Positions 53,077 through 62,738 of a DNA stretch of 64,000 nt are shown piece after piece. The stretch's first letter is position 1, and every line of letters starts with the position of its first letter. Origin of the DNA: Desulfurococcaceae archaeon (GTDB lineage Archaea; Thermoproteota; Thermoprotei_A; Sulfolobales; Desulfurococcaceae); NCBI GenBank assembly GCA_028275705.1, contig JAPWUD010000002.1, positions 59,385-123,384 of the forward strand, given 5' to 3'. A program made the translations under genes and the position numbers. A model generated the notes under the pieces. It ran no database searches, was not told where the DNA came from, and saw only the letters and a program-made list of their open reading frames with translations.

Positions 53077-56000
53077 TTGGAATTTAAGTGGAGACTCGAG
53101 GGTGGATATGAACCACATAGAGTTGAGGAATTAGTTAAAGAGTACTGGGAGACCTCTGGTGTCTATAAATTAGTTAAAGAGAAGAGTGAAAAGAACAACG
53201 TATTCTTCAATTTCATAGATGGACCCCCATATCCATCAGGGGATGTACCCCACATTGGTACAGCGTGGAATAAGGCGTTGAAGGATGCAGTACTTAGATT
53301 CAAGAGGATGAGGGGGTTTAGAGTAAATGATAAACCAGGATACGACTGCCATGGATTACCAATAGAGGTGAAAGTCGAGCAGAAGCTGGGTGTTAGATTC
53401 AAGAAAGAGATCGAGGAGAAGATTGGAATAGATAGATTCGTAGAGGAGTGTAAGAAATTCGCGCTTTCAAATCTAATAGCAATGACCCATTGGTTTAAAG
53501 AGCTTGGAGTCTTCATGGATTGGAATAACCCATATTTAACTCTACGAGATGAATACATAGAGGCAGAGTGGTGGCTCATTAAAAAAGCAGAAGAGCAGGG
53601 GCTACTTGACTCCGAGTACAGAGTTGTATACTGGTGTCCACGTTGCTCAACAACGCTTGCAGAGTATGAAGTTGAATACAGGGATCTAGAGGATCCAAGT
53701 ATATACGTTAAATTCCCCATTAGAGAAGAGGAGAATTCGCACCTAGTGATCTGGACAACCACCCCGTGGACGCTGCCAGCAAATGTATTCGTAATGGCTC
53801 ACCCAGACGAGGTATATGTGAAGGTGAAAGTGGGGGGTGAATACTGGATCCTAGCGGAGAAGAGACTAGAACACGTCATGAGGGAGATTGGAGTCTACGA
53901 GTACACTGTTGTTGAGAGAATGAAGGGTGAGGATTTAACTAGGTATACTTATGAAAGCCCATTAGTTGAAGTTGTTCCACTACAGAGGAAAATAGCCCAC
54001 CTACACAGGGTTGTTCCCAGTAGGGAGTATGTTTCAATGCATGAAGGAACAGGGCTAGTGCACAGTGCACCCGGTCATGGATTCGAAGACTATGATGCTG
54101 CATTGAAACATGGAATGCGTGATGCCATCGTCTGCCCCGTAGACGAGGAGGGTAAATTCACGAGTGATGCTGGGTTATTTGAGGGGCTGAATGTGAGGGA
54201 GGCGAATAAACTCATTATTGAGTATCTAAGAGAGAAGGGTGCTCTAGTCTACTCATCGAGTATTGTACACAGGTATCCACTATGCTGGAGGTGTAAAACA
54301 CCAGTTATTCTACGCGCCACGAAGCAGTGGGTAATCAAAGTATCTAAATTAAAGGATGTAATAAGAGAGGAGGCTGAGAAAGTTAACTGGATTCCATCAT
54401 GGGCTCTCACAAGGCTACTGAATATGATTGACAACCTACAGGACTGGGTTATATCGAGGCAGAGGTATTGGGGTACTCCCTTACCAATATGGACTTGTCC
54501 AAATGGACATAGAGTAGTTATTGGGAGCCTCGAGGAGCTTAGAAAATACACAGTTATAGAGCCAAGAGAGTTGCATCGCCCATGGATAGACCAAGTCACT
54601 TTTAAATGCCCCGTGTGTGGGTTAGAAATGAATAGAGTCCCAGATGTTGCAGATGTATGGATGGATAGTGGTGTAGCATTCTACGCTTCACTAGGACACC
54701 CTGATAGAAACAACCAGGGATTTAACCCAGTGGACTTCATAACCGAGGGACATGACCAGATTAGGGGTTGGTTTTTCTCACTATTAAGATCCGGGGTACT
54801 GGGGTTTAAGACTGCTCCATACAAGACCGTTCTAGTGCATGGATTTATGCTGGATGAGCAAGGTAGAGAAATGCACAAGAGCCTAGGCAACTACGTGGGA
54901 ACAGATGAAGCAATTGAGAAAATTGGTAGAGACCCACTTAGACTATGGCTCCTGAGTAACACTATATGGGAGGATATTAAATTCTCGTGGAGAGAGCTCG
55001 AAGAAGCTAAGAGGGATCTATCTATACTCTGGAATATTGCTGTTTTCGCAAAAACCTACATGGATCTAGACTCATATAATCCACGCCTAGACCCCCTAAG
55101 TAAACACATATCAGCGTTACAAGTCGAGGATAAGTGGGTACTTAGTAGGTGCAATAACTTAGTTAGGCAAGTAGAGGATGCTATGGAGAGATATGATGTA
55201 ATGTACGCTGTGAGGAAGATCAGGGATTTCATAGTTGAAGACTTAAGCCACTGGTATATAAGACTAATAAGGCCACGCGTGTGGATCGAGGAGAACGCGC
55301 CCGAGAAAATTGTAGCATATGCTACACTACACTACGTCCTTGATAGAGTATTGAGGCTTCTAGCACCCATAACACCGTTTATCACTGAGTATATTTACCA
55401 ATCAATGCTGAGAGACTACTACGGTGTTGAGTCTATACACCTACTAGATTGGCCCATGGTTGACGAAGTATTTATAGATCAATCGCTTGAGGACTACATG
55501 GCGATCGCCCGCGAGGTTCATAAAGCATCGTCTAGCGCTAGAATGAAGGCTGGTTTAAAACACAGGCAGCCGGTTAGAAAACTACTAGTATATACAGATA
55601 ATGAGAGAGTGAGAGATGCTGTAAATAAATTATCAGGGGTATTGAAGTTTACGTGTAACGCAAAGTACATAGAGGTAGTCGAGTCTAAGAGGATCAAAGA
55701 GATCACTAGGTACGCAGTTAAGCCAAAGTATAAAGTCCTAGGTCCAAAATACAGGGGTTTAGTCAGGGAGTTATTGAAGTACATTGATTTGAACCAGGAT
55801 GTCATCGCTGGAGATGTTCTATCAATTGGCAGGCATGAAGCTAGAATAGGTGATCAATCTCTAGTCTTAACAAGCGAGGACCTAGAGATCACTCCACACT
55901 ACGTTGAGGGATTCCTAGTAGAGGGCTTCAAGTACGGCGTAGTTGCACTAGACACGAGGCTTACAACAGAGGAGATTGCTGAGGGATTAGCGAGGGATAT

Positions 56001-56259
56001 CGTGAGGAGAATTCAAGTTATGAGGAAGAAGCTGAATTTAGAGTTGTTAGCGAAGATCAGCGTTGTTGTTGTTGCACCAAGCGATAAAATAGAGTTGATC
56101 AAGATGAAAAAAGAGTACATAGCCAACGAGACTAGAGCGGTGGAGCTAAGAATTACCACAAATAAAGATGAAACAGCTCAACATGGTGGATTAGTCGAGG
56201 AGTGGGATATAGATGATGATTTATACATAATTGGAGTTAAACCCATTAATCAACAGTGA
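53077..56259 (+). CDS. ileS: Isoleucyl-tRNA synthetase
   Basis: Class I synthetase for tRNA-Ile. HIGH-equivalent HIGTAWNKALKD near residue 65, editing domain with WTTTPWTLPANVFVMAHPDE and GTGLVHSAPGHGFEDY, VISRQRYWGTPLPIW, GWFFSLLRSG and the KMSKS-equivalent EMHKSLGNYVG, a degenerate form (Lys-Met-Ser becomes Glu-Met-His). Zinc-site-like cysteine pairs occur at CWRC and CPVCGLEM. I chose TTG 53077, which has GGGGGT five bases upstream; the in-frame TTG at 53002 would add 25 residues with no ribosome site. Confidence 0.92.
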   Translation: MEFKWRLEGGYEPHRVEELVKEYWETSGVYKLVKEKSEKNNVFFNFIDGPPYPSGDVPHIGTAWNKALKDAVLRFKRMRGFRVNDKPGYDCHGLPIEVKVEQKLGVRFKKEIEEKIGIDRFVEECKKFALSNLIAMTHWFKELGVFMDWNNPYLTLRDEYIEAEWWLIKKAEEQGLLDSEYRVVYWCPRCSTTLAEYEVEYRDLEDPSIYVKFPIREEENSHLVIWTTTPWTLPANVFVMAHPDEVYVKVKVGGEYWILAEKRLEHVMREIGVYEYTVVERMKGEDLTRYTYESPLVEVVPLQRKIAHLHRVVPSREYVSMHEGTGLVHSAPGHGFEDYDAALKHGMRDAIVCPVDEEGKFTSDAGLFEGLNVREANKLIIEYLREKGALVYSSSIVHRYPLCWRCKTPVILRATKQWVIKVSKLKDVIREEAEKVNWIPSWALTRLLNMIDNLQDWVISRQRYWGTPLPIWTCPNGHRVVIGSLEELRKYTVIEPRELHRPWIDQVTFKCPVCGLEMNRVPDVADVWMDSGVAFYASLGHPDRNNQGFNPVDFITEGHDQIRGWFFSLLRSGVLGFKTAPYKTVLVHGFMLDEQGREMHKSLGNYVGTDEAIEKIGRDPLRLWLLSNTIWEDIKFSWRELEEAKRDLSILWNIAVFAKTYMDLDSYNPRLDPLSKHISALQVEDKWVLSRCNNLVRQVEDAMERYDVMYAVRKIRDFIVEDLSHWYIRLIRPRVWIEENAPEKIVAYATLHYVLDRVLRLLAPITPFITEYIYQSMLRDYYGVESIHLLDWPMVDEVFIDQSLEDYMAIAREVHKASSSARMKAGLKHRQPVRKLLVYTDNERVRDAVNKLSGVLKFTCNAKYIEVVESKRIKEITRYAVKPKYKVLGPKYRGLVRELLKYIDLNQDVIAGDVLSIGRHEARIGDQSLVLTSEDLEITPHYVEGFLVEGFKYGVVALDTRLTTEEIAEGLARDIVRRIQVMRKKLNLELLAKISVVVVAPSDKIELIKMKKEYIANETRAVELRITTNKDETAQHGGLVEEWDIDDDLYIIGVKPINQQ

Positions 56260-56294
56260 CTACAGGGGTTCAGCTCTTATATTGATTCATATTG

Positions 56295-56452
56295 TTTTAT
56301 GGTCATTGCCTCATCTTTATTCCCCTGCATCGCTCCTTGGGTCTGCATCTGCCTTGGGGGCGTTCAGGGCCACCCCAGAGACCCCACATCTTGAGCTGCC
56401 TTCGGGGAGAGCCCCTGTGGCTCTTCACCCCTCACATGGAACCTCATCAAAA
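56295..56452 (-). ncRNA. GC-rich structured locus, candidate non-coding RNA
   Basis: A ~155-base GC-rich island in the 251-base gap between ileS and cdd. Helices seen: GGGG+AGAGCC with GGCTCT+CCCC, with a 3-nt TGA bulge when read on the minus strand (56404-56413 with 56419-56431), and GGGTCT with AGACCC (56339-56344 with 56379-56384), enclosing an inner GGGG/CCCC stem. A strong TATA-like block (56474-56489) lies ~26 bases beyond the minus-strand 5' end, but also serves cdd, so strand is uncertain. A degenerate box-C-like TTGATGA begins it, without a good box D. Family not recognised. Confidence 0.42.
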
Positions 56453-56473
56453 TATATAATAATGCCAAACCTT

Positions 56474-56489
56474 AAAAATATATAAAAAG
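56474..56489. promoter_or_regulatory. TATA block between cdd and the 56.3 kb RNA locus
   Basis: AAAAATATATAAAAAG, centred ~29 bases before the TTG of cdd, fitting a leaderless transcript, and ~27 bases before the left-hand GC-rich locus read in the other direction. It may be bidirectional. Confidence 0.45.
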
Positions 56490-56510
56490 CAGTTTCACTA
56501 GGCGTCACAC

Positions 56511-56915
56511 TTGGAGATCTCTAGAGAGAACTTATTAAAACTAGTCAATGAAGCTTTGAAAATACTGCCCAATAGCTACGCACCATATAGTAATATACAT
56601 GTGGCGTCTGCAATACTCACTGAATCGGGAAGAATATATCTAGGTGTTAACGTCGAGAACTCTAGTTATGGCTTGACGATATGTGCCGAGAGATCAGCAA
56701 TATCAGCAATGATAACTAATGGAGATAGAAAGCCGGTAGCGATAGCAATTGTTACAGACCTTGAAGAGCCTATACCTCCATGTGGAGCATGTAGACAAGT
56801 AATTGCAGAGTTCAACCCCGAGGCAGTGTTGATAATGTACAGTGCTAAAACACACAACTACATTGTTAAAAACCTAAAGGAAATCTTCCCACAGCCATTC
56901 ATAGTCAAAAAGTAA
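56511..56915 (+). CDS. cdd: Cytidine deaminase
   Basis: Deaminates cytidine and deoxycytidine to uridine forms in nucleoside salvage. Zinc motifs are TICAERSAISAM (Cys and catalytic Glu) and PIPPCGACRQVIAEF (two Cys), with the substrate motif NVENSSYGLT and NSYAPYSNIHV. At 134 residues it is the short homotetrameric type. Start TTG 56511 is likely leaderless, since a TATA block is centred 29 bases upstream. It is followed by a ~100-base non-coding gap and then by the convergent rad50. Confidence 0.93.
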   Translation: MEISRENLLKLVNEALKILPNSYAPYSNIHVASAILTESGRIYLGVNVENSSYGLTICAERSAISAMITNGDRKPVAIAIVTDLEEPIPPCGACRQVIAEFNPEAVLIMYSAKTHNYIVKNLKEIFPQPFIVKK

Positions 56916-57017
56916 TTTATATAAAACAACAACTTCACAGAGTGTGATTTCTGCCGTGGACCTCTAGAGATACTCCTACTTGAATTTATTGAATGATTCT
57001 TCGACTTAGATAACTAA

Positions 57018-59375
57018 CTATTGACTAGGTTTTTGTATACCATATAGTAGTATTCTCTCGACGAGGTCTCTATAATCTGGTGTAACCGCACACTCCTCCA
57101 CTTCAACTTCCGTTTTGTGCTCCGCTTGATTTAGATTTAACTTTATTCTACAGTCTCCAGCCTCGATTAATTCCTTATCATGAGTTACCACGATTGCCTG
57201 CCCTTCTATCCCACCTATTTCTCTCATTAGGTCTTTTAGTCTACTGACAATATCGCTACTGAAGCCTGTTGTTGGCTCGTCGAGTATTAACACGCTCTTC
57301 TTGAGAGTTGGGGAGTACTCGCGGACAACTCTATTTAGTGCTAGTCTATAGGCTAGGCTTATTGCTATGTTTTGACCACCACTCGGGGATGATATATCAT
57401 ATGACTGCCTACCTATCTTAATCTTCGTCTTCAAGCCAAAATCATCTGTTACAACAACCTCTATTGGTTGCCCATGTAGAAGCTTGGATAAGTAGTCGTA
57501 AAAGTACCTTCTAAATTCATCTACAAGTATTTTCAAGACTGTGGACTCTATCTCCCCTACAACACCACCAGCTATTTCTACAAATTCCTTGATTTCCTCG
57601 AGAGACTTCTTCTCCTCTTGGAGCTTCTCTACTTCTTTCAACAACTTATCTATCTCCTGTAGTTGCCTCTCAATACCTTTAATCATCTCCTCTCTCCTAG
57701 CGATTTCCCCAACGATACTCTGAATCCTCTGCCTTAGGCTCTCGCCTACTTTACTCAACTCATTCAAGTGTTCATTGAGCTCTCTTAGTTTACTATTTAG
57801 CTCGCCCTCTAATCTCTCGAGCTCGTCTAGGTTAATCCCAGCTATCTCCCGTCTTAGTGATTGAACTTCCTTAATTAATTCATCGAGCCTCCCGAGAATA
57901 CTTGAATTTGAATGAATACTCTCAACAATATTATCTCGTTCACGCAGAATTGATTGCTTCTCAATTCTCAGCTTATTCCTAGACTCCTCTAATTTCCTCA
58001 CTTCATCCTCCATACTACTCAATAATTCCTCGAGTTCTCTCTGTTTGCTCCTTAAATTCTCTAATTCAACTTTGACTTTTTCCATCTGGTCATTAATATC
58101 CTCTACGAGTCTTAATCCATGCTCGTGTGTAACTTTCTGCTTACAAACAGGGCAAATACCCATACGTATTAGGTTCTCAACTTCCTGCTTGCTGTTTTCC
58201 AACTCCCTGATCTTCTCCTCGCGGTTTCTCAATACTCCTTTAACTTCATTTAACTCCCCCATCAATGATTGCACTTTCCTATTTAATAACGCTATATTAT
58301 CCTCGATCCTACATTCTTCCCGCTCAAGGTTCTGAATCTTCTCCTCTATTCTTGTCTTGTCTTCTTCAAGCTTCTTTATATTCGACAACAGTGTTTCCCT
58401 TAATTCCTCAATACTGCGTGTAGAATACCCCATGCTCTCCGCGATAGCTCCTACTCTATCCTCTAACTCCTTCAACTTCCTCTTTTTCTCCTCGTACCTC
58501 TCTCTTCTCGCCTTAAGCTCCACTATTTGTCTCTCAATACCCCTAGCTTCACTTAATACATTGTCATACAATTGCTTGATCTTCTCATCCTCTTTCTCGA
58601 GCTCCACGCGGTCTCTCTGTAACTTCTCGATCTCTTGCTTAATGGACTCCAATTGCCTTAAGAGAGCGTCTCTATTCTTCTCCTTCACCAGGTCCAACCT
58701 GTTCTTAACTCTATCATTTATGACCTCTATTTTATCCTCAATGGCTTTAACTACCTTCTCGTAGTTCGATCTAAAAACCTTGTACTTGTCAAGCCCCAGT
58801 GCTCTCTCAATAATCTCTACTCTATCCTCTTTATCCAGCGATAAAACCTCGTGGACGTTAAATTGGGGTACGTATATCGCTGTTGTGTAAACGAGTGGAG
58901 TTGTCGTCTTACTCCTCTCCGTTTTCTTCTCCTTTAACCCAAGTAAATCAATTACATAGTCATCCATCATGGTTCTAGATGTAAAGTTCCTTACACCTAA
59001 GGGGCGTGGTTTACCATCAATAACTTCATACTCTTCAATTCTCCCAACAACCCCTTCATACTCTACCCCACTCACTCTCGTGATCCTCCTCTCAATAACA
59101 TAGAGTCTACTACCCAGCTTAATGAGTAGCCTAACTCTACCCATACTAGTATTTGCTCTAAGTAAGTCTGCACGCCGGGGTTCTTTATATGCATCAAACA
59201 AAGACTTACCAGCACCACCCGGTAGACCTAGGAGAGCGAACTCTATAGCCATTAATAAACTGGTTTTACCACTGCCAACTTCACCATGTACTACAATTAC
59301 TCCGCGTGGTGGGAATACAATGAGGTTTTGCCTATAGCTCCTAATATTCTCTATGTAAACCCCCAGTATTCTCAT
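57018..59375 (-). CDS. rad50: DNA double-strand break repair ATPase Rad50
   Basis: SMC-like ATPase, partner of Mre11 in DNA end processing. Walker A GEVGSGKTS (31-39), Q-loop QNLIVFPP region, long antiparallel coiled coils (about 180-390 and 430-640), the zinc hook CPVC at 408-411 (MGICPVCKQ), the signature SSPSGGQNIAISLAYRL and Walker B SVLILDEPTTGFSSD. The chain (785) is on the short side because the coiled coil is shortened. Start ATG 59375, nine bases after the herA stop; last gene of the mre11-nurA-herA-rad50 run. Confidence 0.95.
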   Translation of the reverse strand: MRILGVYIENIRSYRQNLIVFPPRGVIVVHGEVGSGKTSLLMAIEFALLGLPGGAGKSLFDAYKEPRRADLLRANTSMGRVRLLIKLGSRLYVIERRITRVSGVEYEGVVGRIEEYEVIDGKPRPLGVRNFTSRTMMDDYVIDLLGLKEKKTERSKTTTPLVYTTAIYVPQFNVHEVLSLDKEDRVEIIERALGLDKYKVFRSNYEKVVKAIEDKIEVINDRVKNRLDLVKEKNRDALLRQLESIKQEIEKLQRDRVELEKEDEKIKQLYDNVLSEARGIERQIVELKARRERYEEKKRKLKELEDRVGAIAESMGYSTRSIEELRETLLSNIKKLEEDKTRIEEKIQNLEREECRIEDNIALLNRKVQSLMGELNEVKGVLRNREEKIRELENSKQEVENLIRMGICPVCKQKVTHEHGLRLVEDINDQMEKVKVELENLRSKQRELEELLSSMEDEVRKLEESRNKLRIEKQSILRERDNIVESIHSNSSILGRLDELIKEVQSLRREIAGINLDELERLEGELNSKLRELNEHLNELSKVGESLRQRIQSIVGEIARREEMIKGIERQLQEIDKLLKEVEKLQEEKKSLEEIKEFVEIAGGVVGEIESTVLKILVDEFRRYFYDYLSKLLHGQPIEVVVTDDFGLKTKIKIGRQSYDISSPSGGQNIAISLAYRLALNRVVREYSPTLKKSVLILDEPTTGFSSDIVSRLKDLMREIGGIEGQAIVVTHDKELIEAGDCRIKLNLNQAEHKTEVEVEECAVTPDYRDLVERILLYGIQKPSQ

Positions 59376-59384
59376 TGCAGCTCC

Positions 59385-61412
59385 CTAATCCTCTAATAGC
59401 TCCTTTACCGCAGGATACTCACCACCGAGAACACGCCTCTTCTCATTAATAAGCTTAGCATAATCCTCGTCAAACCACGCAGGCATGTATATGGGGATAG
59501 GCTCTTTTACCGGTAGATCTGGGGTATAGATAAATGCCTCTCTATCACCTAGATATGGAAGTGTCTCAACCGGGACACCTATATCCCTGAAGAAGTCTAA
59601 GTCACTACTACTCTTAGTCCTCATAACGATCAATGTATTGAAATTGCCGAGTAGCTGCCTCTCAATCAAAGTAGCCATTTGCGATATAGCAATCAACCCA
59701 ACTCCAAACTTCCTACCCTCTCTCGCAATCCTGGCGAATGAATTATATGGACTTCTAACCCTCTCGGGGCTTAAATATAGTGGAGCCTCCTCTGAGACTA
59801 TGGATACCACGGGTTTCCCTGCAACAGCCTCAACTCCCTCTTCAAGTCTACGCTCAAAAATTCTCCTTGCAACAGTTAACGAGACTAAGTCGGCTTGAAC
59901 ACTGCTCAACTGAGACACATCAAGTATAACTGTGTTACCCTCATCAACTTGTCTAGTTAATTCACTAATATCAATGCCAATATCCCCGAGAACCTCGATT
60001 CTACTCTCCCTACATATGCCCCTCCATGGATAGCTACCGGAACCAGTCTTATAGAGCCCAGTAAATGCCTTCTCTAATTCCTCTAGTAGACATGGTAGTT
60101 TATCGGGGTCTTTAAGCGTGGGAGAGACCTTGATAACGCTTCTAGAGTCATCTAACACCACAACGCTCTTGCCACCGCTCACGATAGTCTTAACTCTCCA
60201 GCCCATAGTGGTTAAAACAAGCCTTCTAATAATCCTCGTATACTTTGCATCAATGCCTCTATCTACTAAAACCCTGTGTAAGCCTCTTTTCTTATCTCTA
60301 GGCTCCCCAATACCCTCATACCTCACGAAGTTATCTGCCAGTATTGGTATTAAGGCGATTAAGTTGCCTGTAGCGTACTCTACATCCCCACCGCTAGTGC
60401 TATCTCTAGATACAAAAACATCTCCCAGTATGACTTTGCGGGCTCCACCATGTACTTGACTAGATTGAGTACCCGACTCTAAATACTTTAATGCCTCAAT
60501 TATAACAGATAAAAACTCCTCAATTAACGCTGCTCGCTCAAATCCAACCTCTTCTAGCGCAGCGAAGTCGCTAAATGTTACACTGCTAGCTTTAACAGGC
60601 TCCTCCTTTATATCATATACACCCGCGACTGTCGAGTACTGCCTACTTCTCTGCGGGGTTGTTGTGAGTCTATATGTATAGACTTTTACCGAGCCCCCTA
60701 TGTATGGATTTGACCTCAAAGCATCGATATACGCACCTATAAACTTGTCTACTACATAGCCCTCGGGTGGAGTGTACTCTCCATGTCGATCTATCACTAG
60801 CCAACCAATCTTATCGGGTGATTCAAGTGCATACTTCACTAGTAAACCCTGAACCCCGCTCGTCTTACCACTACCCGTTTGGCCAACAATGAGAACGTGC
60901 TTTCTAATTATTTCACCTAGATTCAGCTTGAACACTGCGTTTGTAAAGTACCTCTCTTTTGCAAGTAGTTTATTATGTACAACCCCGGACCTCAAGACAA
61001 CAGCGCCGATGCCCCTACCGCTCATTGAGCTATATTGGCTGATCTTAGCCATGATCTCCTCGGAGTCCAAGTCCCCTCTTCTAGCTAGGTATACAGTGGT
61101 CATTAGTGAGGGTGGCCTAGAAGCCTTGACGAGAATAGTGCTTGAACTAGTCTCAATGATCTCCATGAATAGCCTCGCCTTCACGAGCATTTTAACCTCA
61201 AGAGAGCTCAGTACACCCTGAACCTCAACGGGTGATGCTGTAGTAGGGGTTTCACTGGATAATCCAACAACTTCCAACACTGTTGTCTTCATTCCACCAT
61301 TAAAGCTTTCCCTAGTGTATAGTAAATCCCCGAATGATGGTATATAATTCCTAGTTATCGAGACTAAGACAACATCGTTATCCCATCCACTAACAAACCC
61401 TACTTTAATCAA
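59385..61412 (-). CDS. herA: HerA bipolar DNA helicase/translocase
   Basis: FtsK/HerA-type hexameric ATPase that drives DNA end resection with NurA. Residues 1-110 are the HAS barrel, Walker A is GQTGSGKTS (177-185), and the C-terminal half has VSIVSEEAPLYLSPERV, SFARIAREGRKFGVGLIAISQ and the arginine-containing FNTLIVMRTKSSSDLDFF. At 675 residues it is longer than typical HerA (~500-560); the extra length lies roughly at 260-460 between Walker A and B (LIEEFLSVIIEALKYLES through LVDRGIDAKYTRIIRRLVLTTMG), where family members have a helical insert. Start TTG/ATG 61412. Confidence 0.92.
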   Translation of the reverse strand: MIKVGFVSGWDNDVVLVSITRNYIPSFGDLLYTRESFNGGMKTTVLEVVGLSSETPTTASPVEVQGVLSSLEVKMLVKARLFMEIIETSSSTILVKASRPPSLMTTVYLARRGDLDSEEIMAKISQYSSMSGRGIGAVVLRSGVVHNKLLAKERYFTNAVFKLNLGEIIRKHVLIVGQTGSGKTSGVQGLLVKYALESPDKIGWLVIDRHGEYTPPEGYVVDKFIGAYIDALRSNPYIGGSVKVYTYRLTTTPQRSRQYSTVAGVYDIKEEPVKASSVTFSDFAALEEVGFERAALIEEFLSVIIEALKYLESGTQSSQVHGGARKVILGDVFVSRDSTSGGDVEYATGNLIALIPILADNFVRYEGIGEPRDKKRGLHRVLVDRGIDAKYTRIIRRLVLTTMGWRVKTIVSGGKSVVVLDDSRSVIKVSPTLKDPDKLPCLLEELEKAFTGLYKTGSGSYPWRGICRESRIEVLGDIGIDISELTRQVDEGNTVILDVSQLSSVQADLVSLTVARRIFERRLEEGVEAVAGKPVVSIVSEEAPLYLSPERVRSPYNSFARIAREGRKFGVGLIAISQMATLIERQLLGNFNTLIVMRTKSSSDLDFFRDIGVPVETLPYLGDREAFIYTPDLPVKEPIPIYMPAWFDEDYAKLINEKRRVLGGEYPAVKELLED

Positions 61413-61421
61413 TTAAACCAC

Positions 61422-62738
61422 CTAGTAACCCAGCCTCATTCTCCTAGTTGACTCAAACAAGTACTCGAGTGGGTGGCCCTCTTCACCCGTATACTTCCTG
61501 ATTGTATTTATAAATAGGTCTTCAAGCCTACGCAGCCTACTCATGGGTATTCTCACTTTCTCATCTAGCTCCATGAATCCATATGGTGGATACCAGTATA
61601 TCATAGACCTGTGTGAAAGCAGCTCTCTAACCACTAATGGAATTGTTTTCTCAATGTATTGTGCTGACTCCTCAATAGGGTATGCTCCGTCTTTTTCATC
61701 GTAGCCTACTACAGGCTTATCCAAGTGGGCCTCTAAGTGAATTATGGTTGATCCATCCGTTGTCAGTGGAAACCTCGCAGCCCATACATTCATACTTGGG
61801 TGGATAACCCTATTGAATAAACGAGTTACTTCGCGGGCAGCTTCTCCACCATAATTCCTCCTAATCCTATCATTAATGAGCTGTGCAGCCATCCGTGCAG
61901 AATCGGGGTTTGTATAGGTGTGTAGTCCAAGCGGGTTCTTAACATTGCCTGCGAAAAGCCACCTAGCTCTAGCAATTGATGTGATTTTTGCTTGTTTAAC
62001 TAATCCATAGACAGACTTCAATCTATACGCCAAATCCTCTTTCTTAAACCCAGTTAACAACTCTAGTACATCTAATCCATCGAAATTGAATTGCTTAATT
62101 CTAGATGGAATACTAAACCACCTACTAAGTGTTCCGTCAACGAATAAGAGGCTGTGTGATCCTATGAGATCCTGCATCTTCAATCCATAAGCTACTTCAA
62201 TTAACCCCTCAAGGTATTTTATAAATCTCTTAAACAACTTCAAGTCTTTTGGAGAAGTCATTTTCAATCTCGATTTCTCAATAATTAACTTATTTAACTC
62301 ACCTGAGACCACGCTCGCGTTCCCTCCTCTAAATAATATGTTTTCGGTTGTGAATGGAATTATCTTCACGGAGAACCCGGGCCCCGACTTTTCCTCAATA
62401 AACCTACCATATATGAGGAGTGTCTCCGGGAACTCGTAGTCTCCAATACTCGGTGGATAGAGTAGCCTACCCTCCGCGTCTCTAACTACCCCACCAAGAC
62501 TCATTATTAATAGTGAAGCTACATCTGTCTCAAGTAGGTGGAAGCCTGCGTCTACAAATATAATGGGCCTATCCTGGCTAGACACCGTGTTTGGATCAAC
62601 TCTATAATACCTCTTGTAGACTTCCTCTCTCTCACTAATAATCCCCGCTCTCCTAGATGCTATGTAGTCTTCTCTAAGCATTTTCACAACTTCTTCGACA
62701 ACATTGATCAATCTAGAGTATGAGTCCCCCGCCTCCAT
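61422..62738 (-). CDS. nurA: NurA 5'-3' nuclease
   Basis: Dimeric nuclease of the NurA family that resects DNA ends with HerA. Catalytic acidic residues lie in IIFVDAGFHLLETD (Asp64) and LLFVDGTLSRW (about 203-211); conserved GYPPxxAxAD-like end segment appears as YPIEESAQYIEK. 439 residues is longer than most NurA (~330-400). Start ATG 62738 overlaps the mre11 stop by one base (TGATG), with a GTG just before it at 62741; herA starts ten bases after its stop, so all are translated together. Confidence 0.88.
   Translation of the reverse strand: MEAGDSYSRLINVVEEVVKMLREDYIASRRAGIISEREEVYKRYYRVDPNTVSSQDRPIIFVDAGFHLLETDVASLLIMSLGGVVRDAEGRLLYPPSIGDYEFPETLLIYGRFIEEKSGPGFSVKIIPFTTENILFRGGNASVVSGELNKLIIEKSRLKMTSPKDLKLFKRFIKYLEGLIEVAYGLKMQDLIGSHSLLFVDGTLSRWFSIPSRIKQFNFDGLDVLELLTGFKKEDLAYRLKSVYGLVKQAKITSIARARWLFAGNVKNPLGLHTYTNPDSARMAAQLINDRIRRNYGGEAAREVTRLFNRVIHPSMNVWAARFPLTTDGSTIIHLEAHLDKPVVGYDEKDGAYPIEESAQYIEKTIPLVVRELLSHRSMIYWYPPYGFMELDEKVRIPMSRLRRLEDLFINTIRKYTGEEGHPLEYLFESTRRMRLGY

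Noticed and set aside
56231..56485. 84-codon plus-strand frame downstream of ileS
   Set aside because: It overlaps the end of ileS and covers a GC-rich paired segment; its product has low-complexity Pro/Ser/Ala composition.
56936..56990. Possible C/D sRNA downstream of cdd (GTGATTT and CTAG-like motifs)
   Set aside because: Box C is too far from consensus and no clear CTGA box D follows at the right distance.
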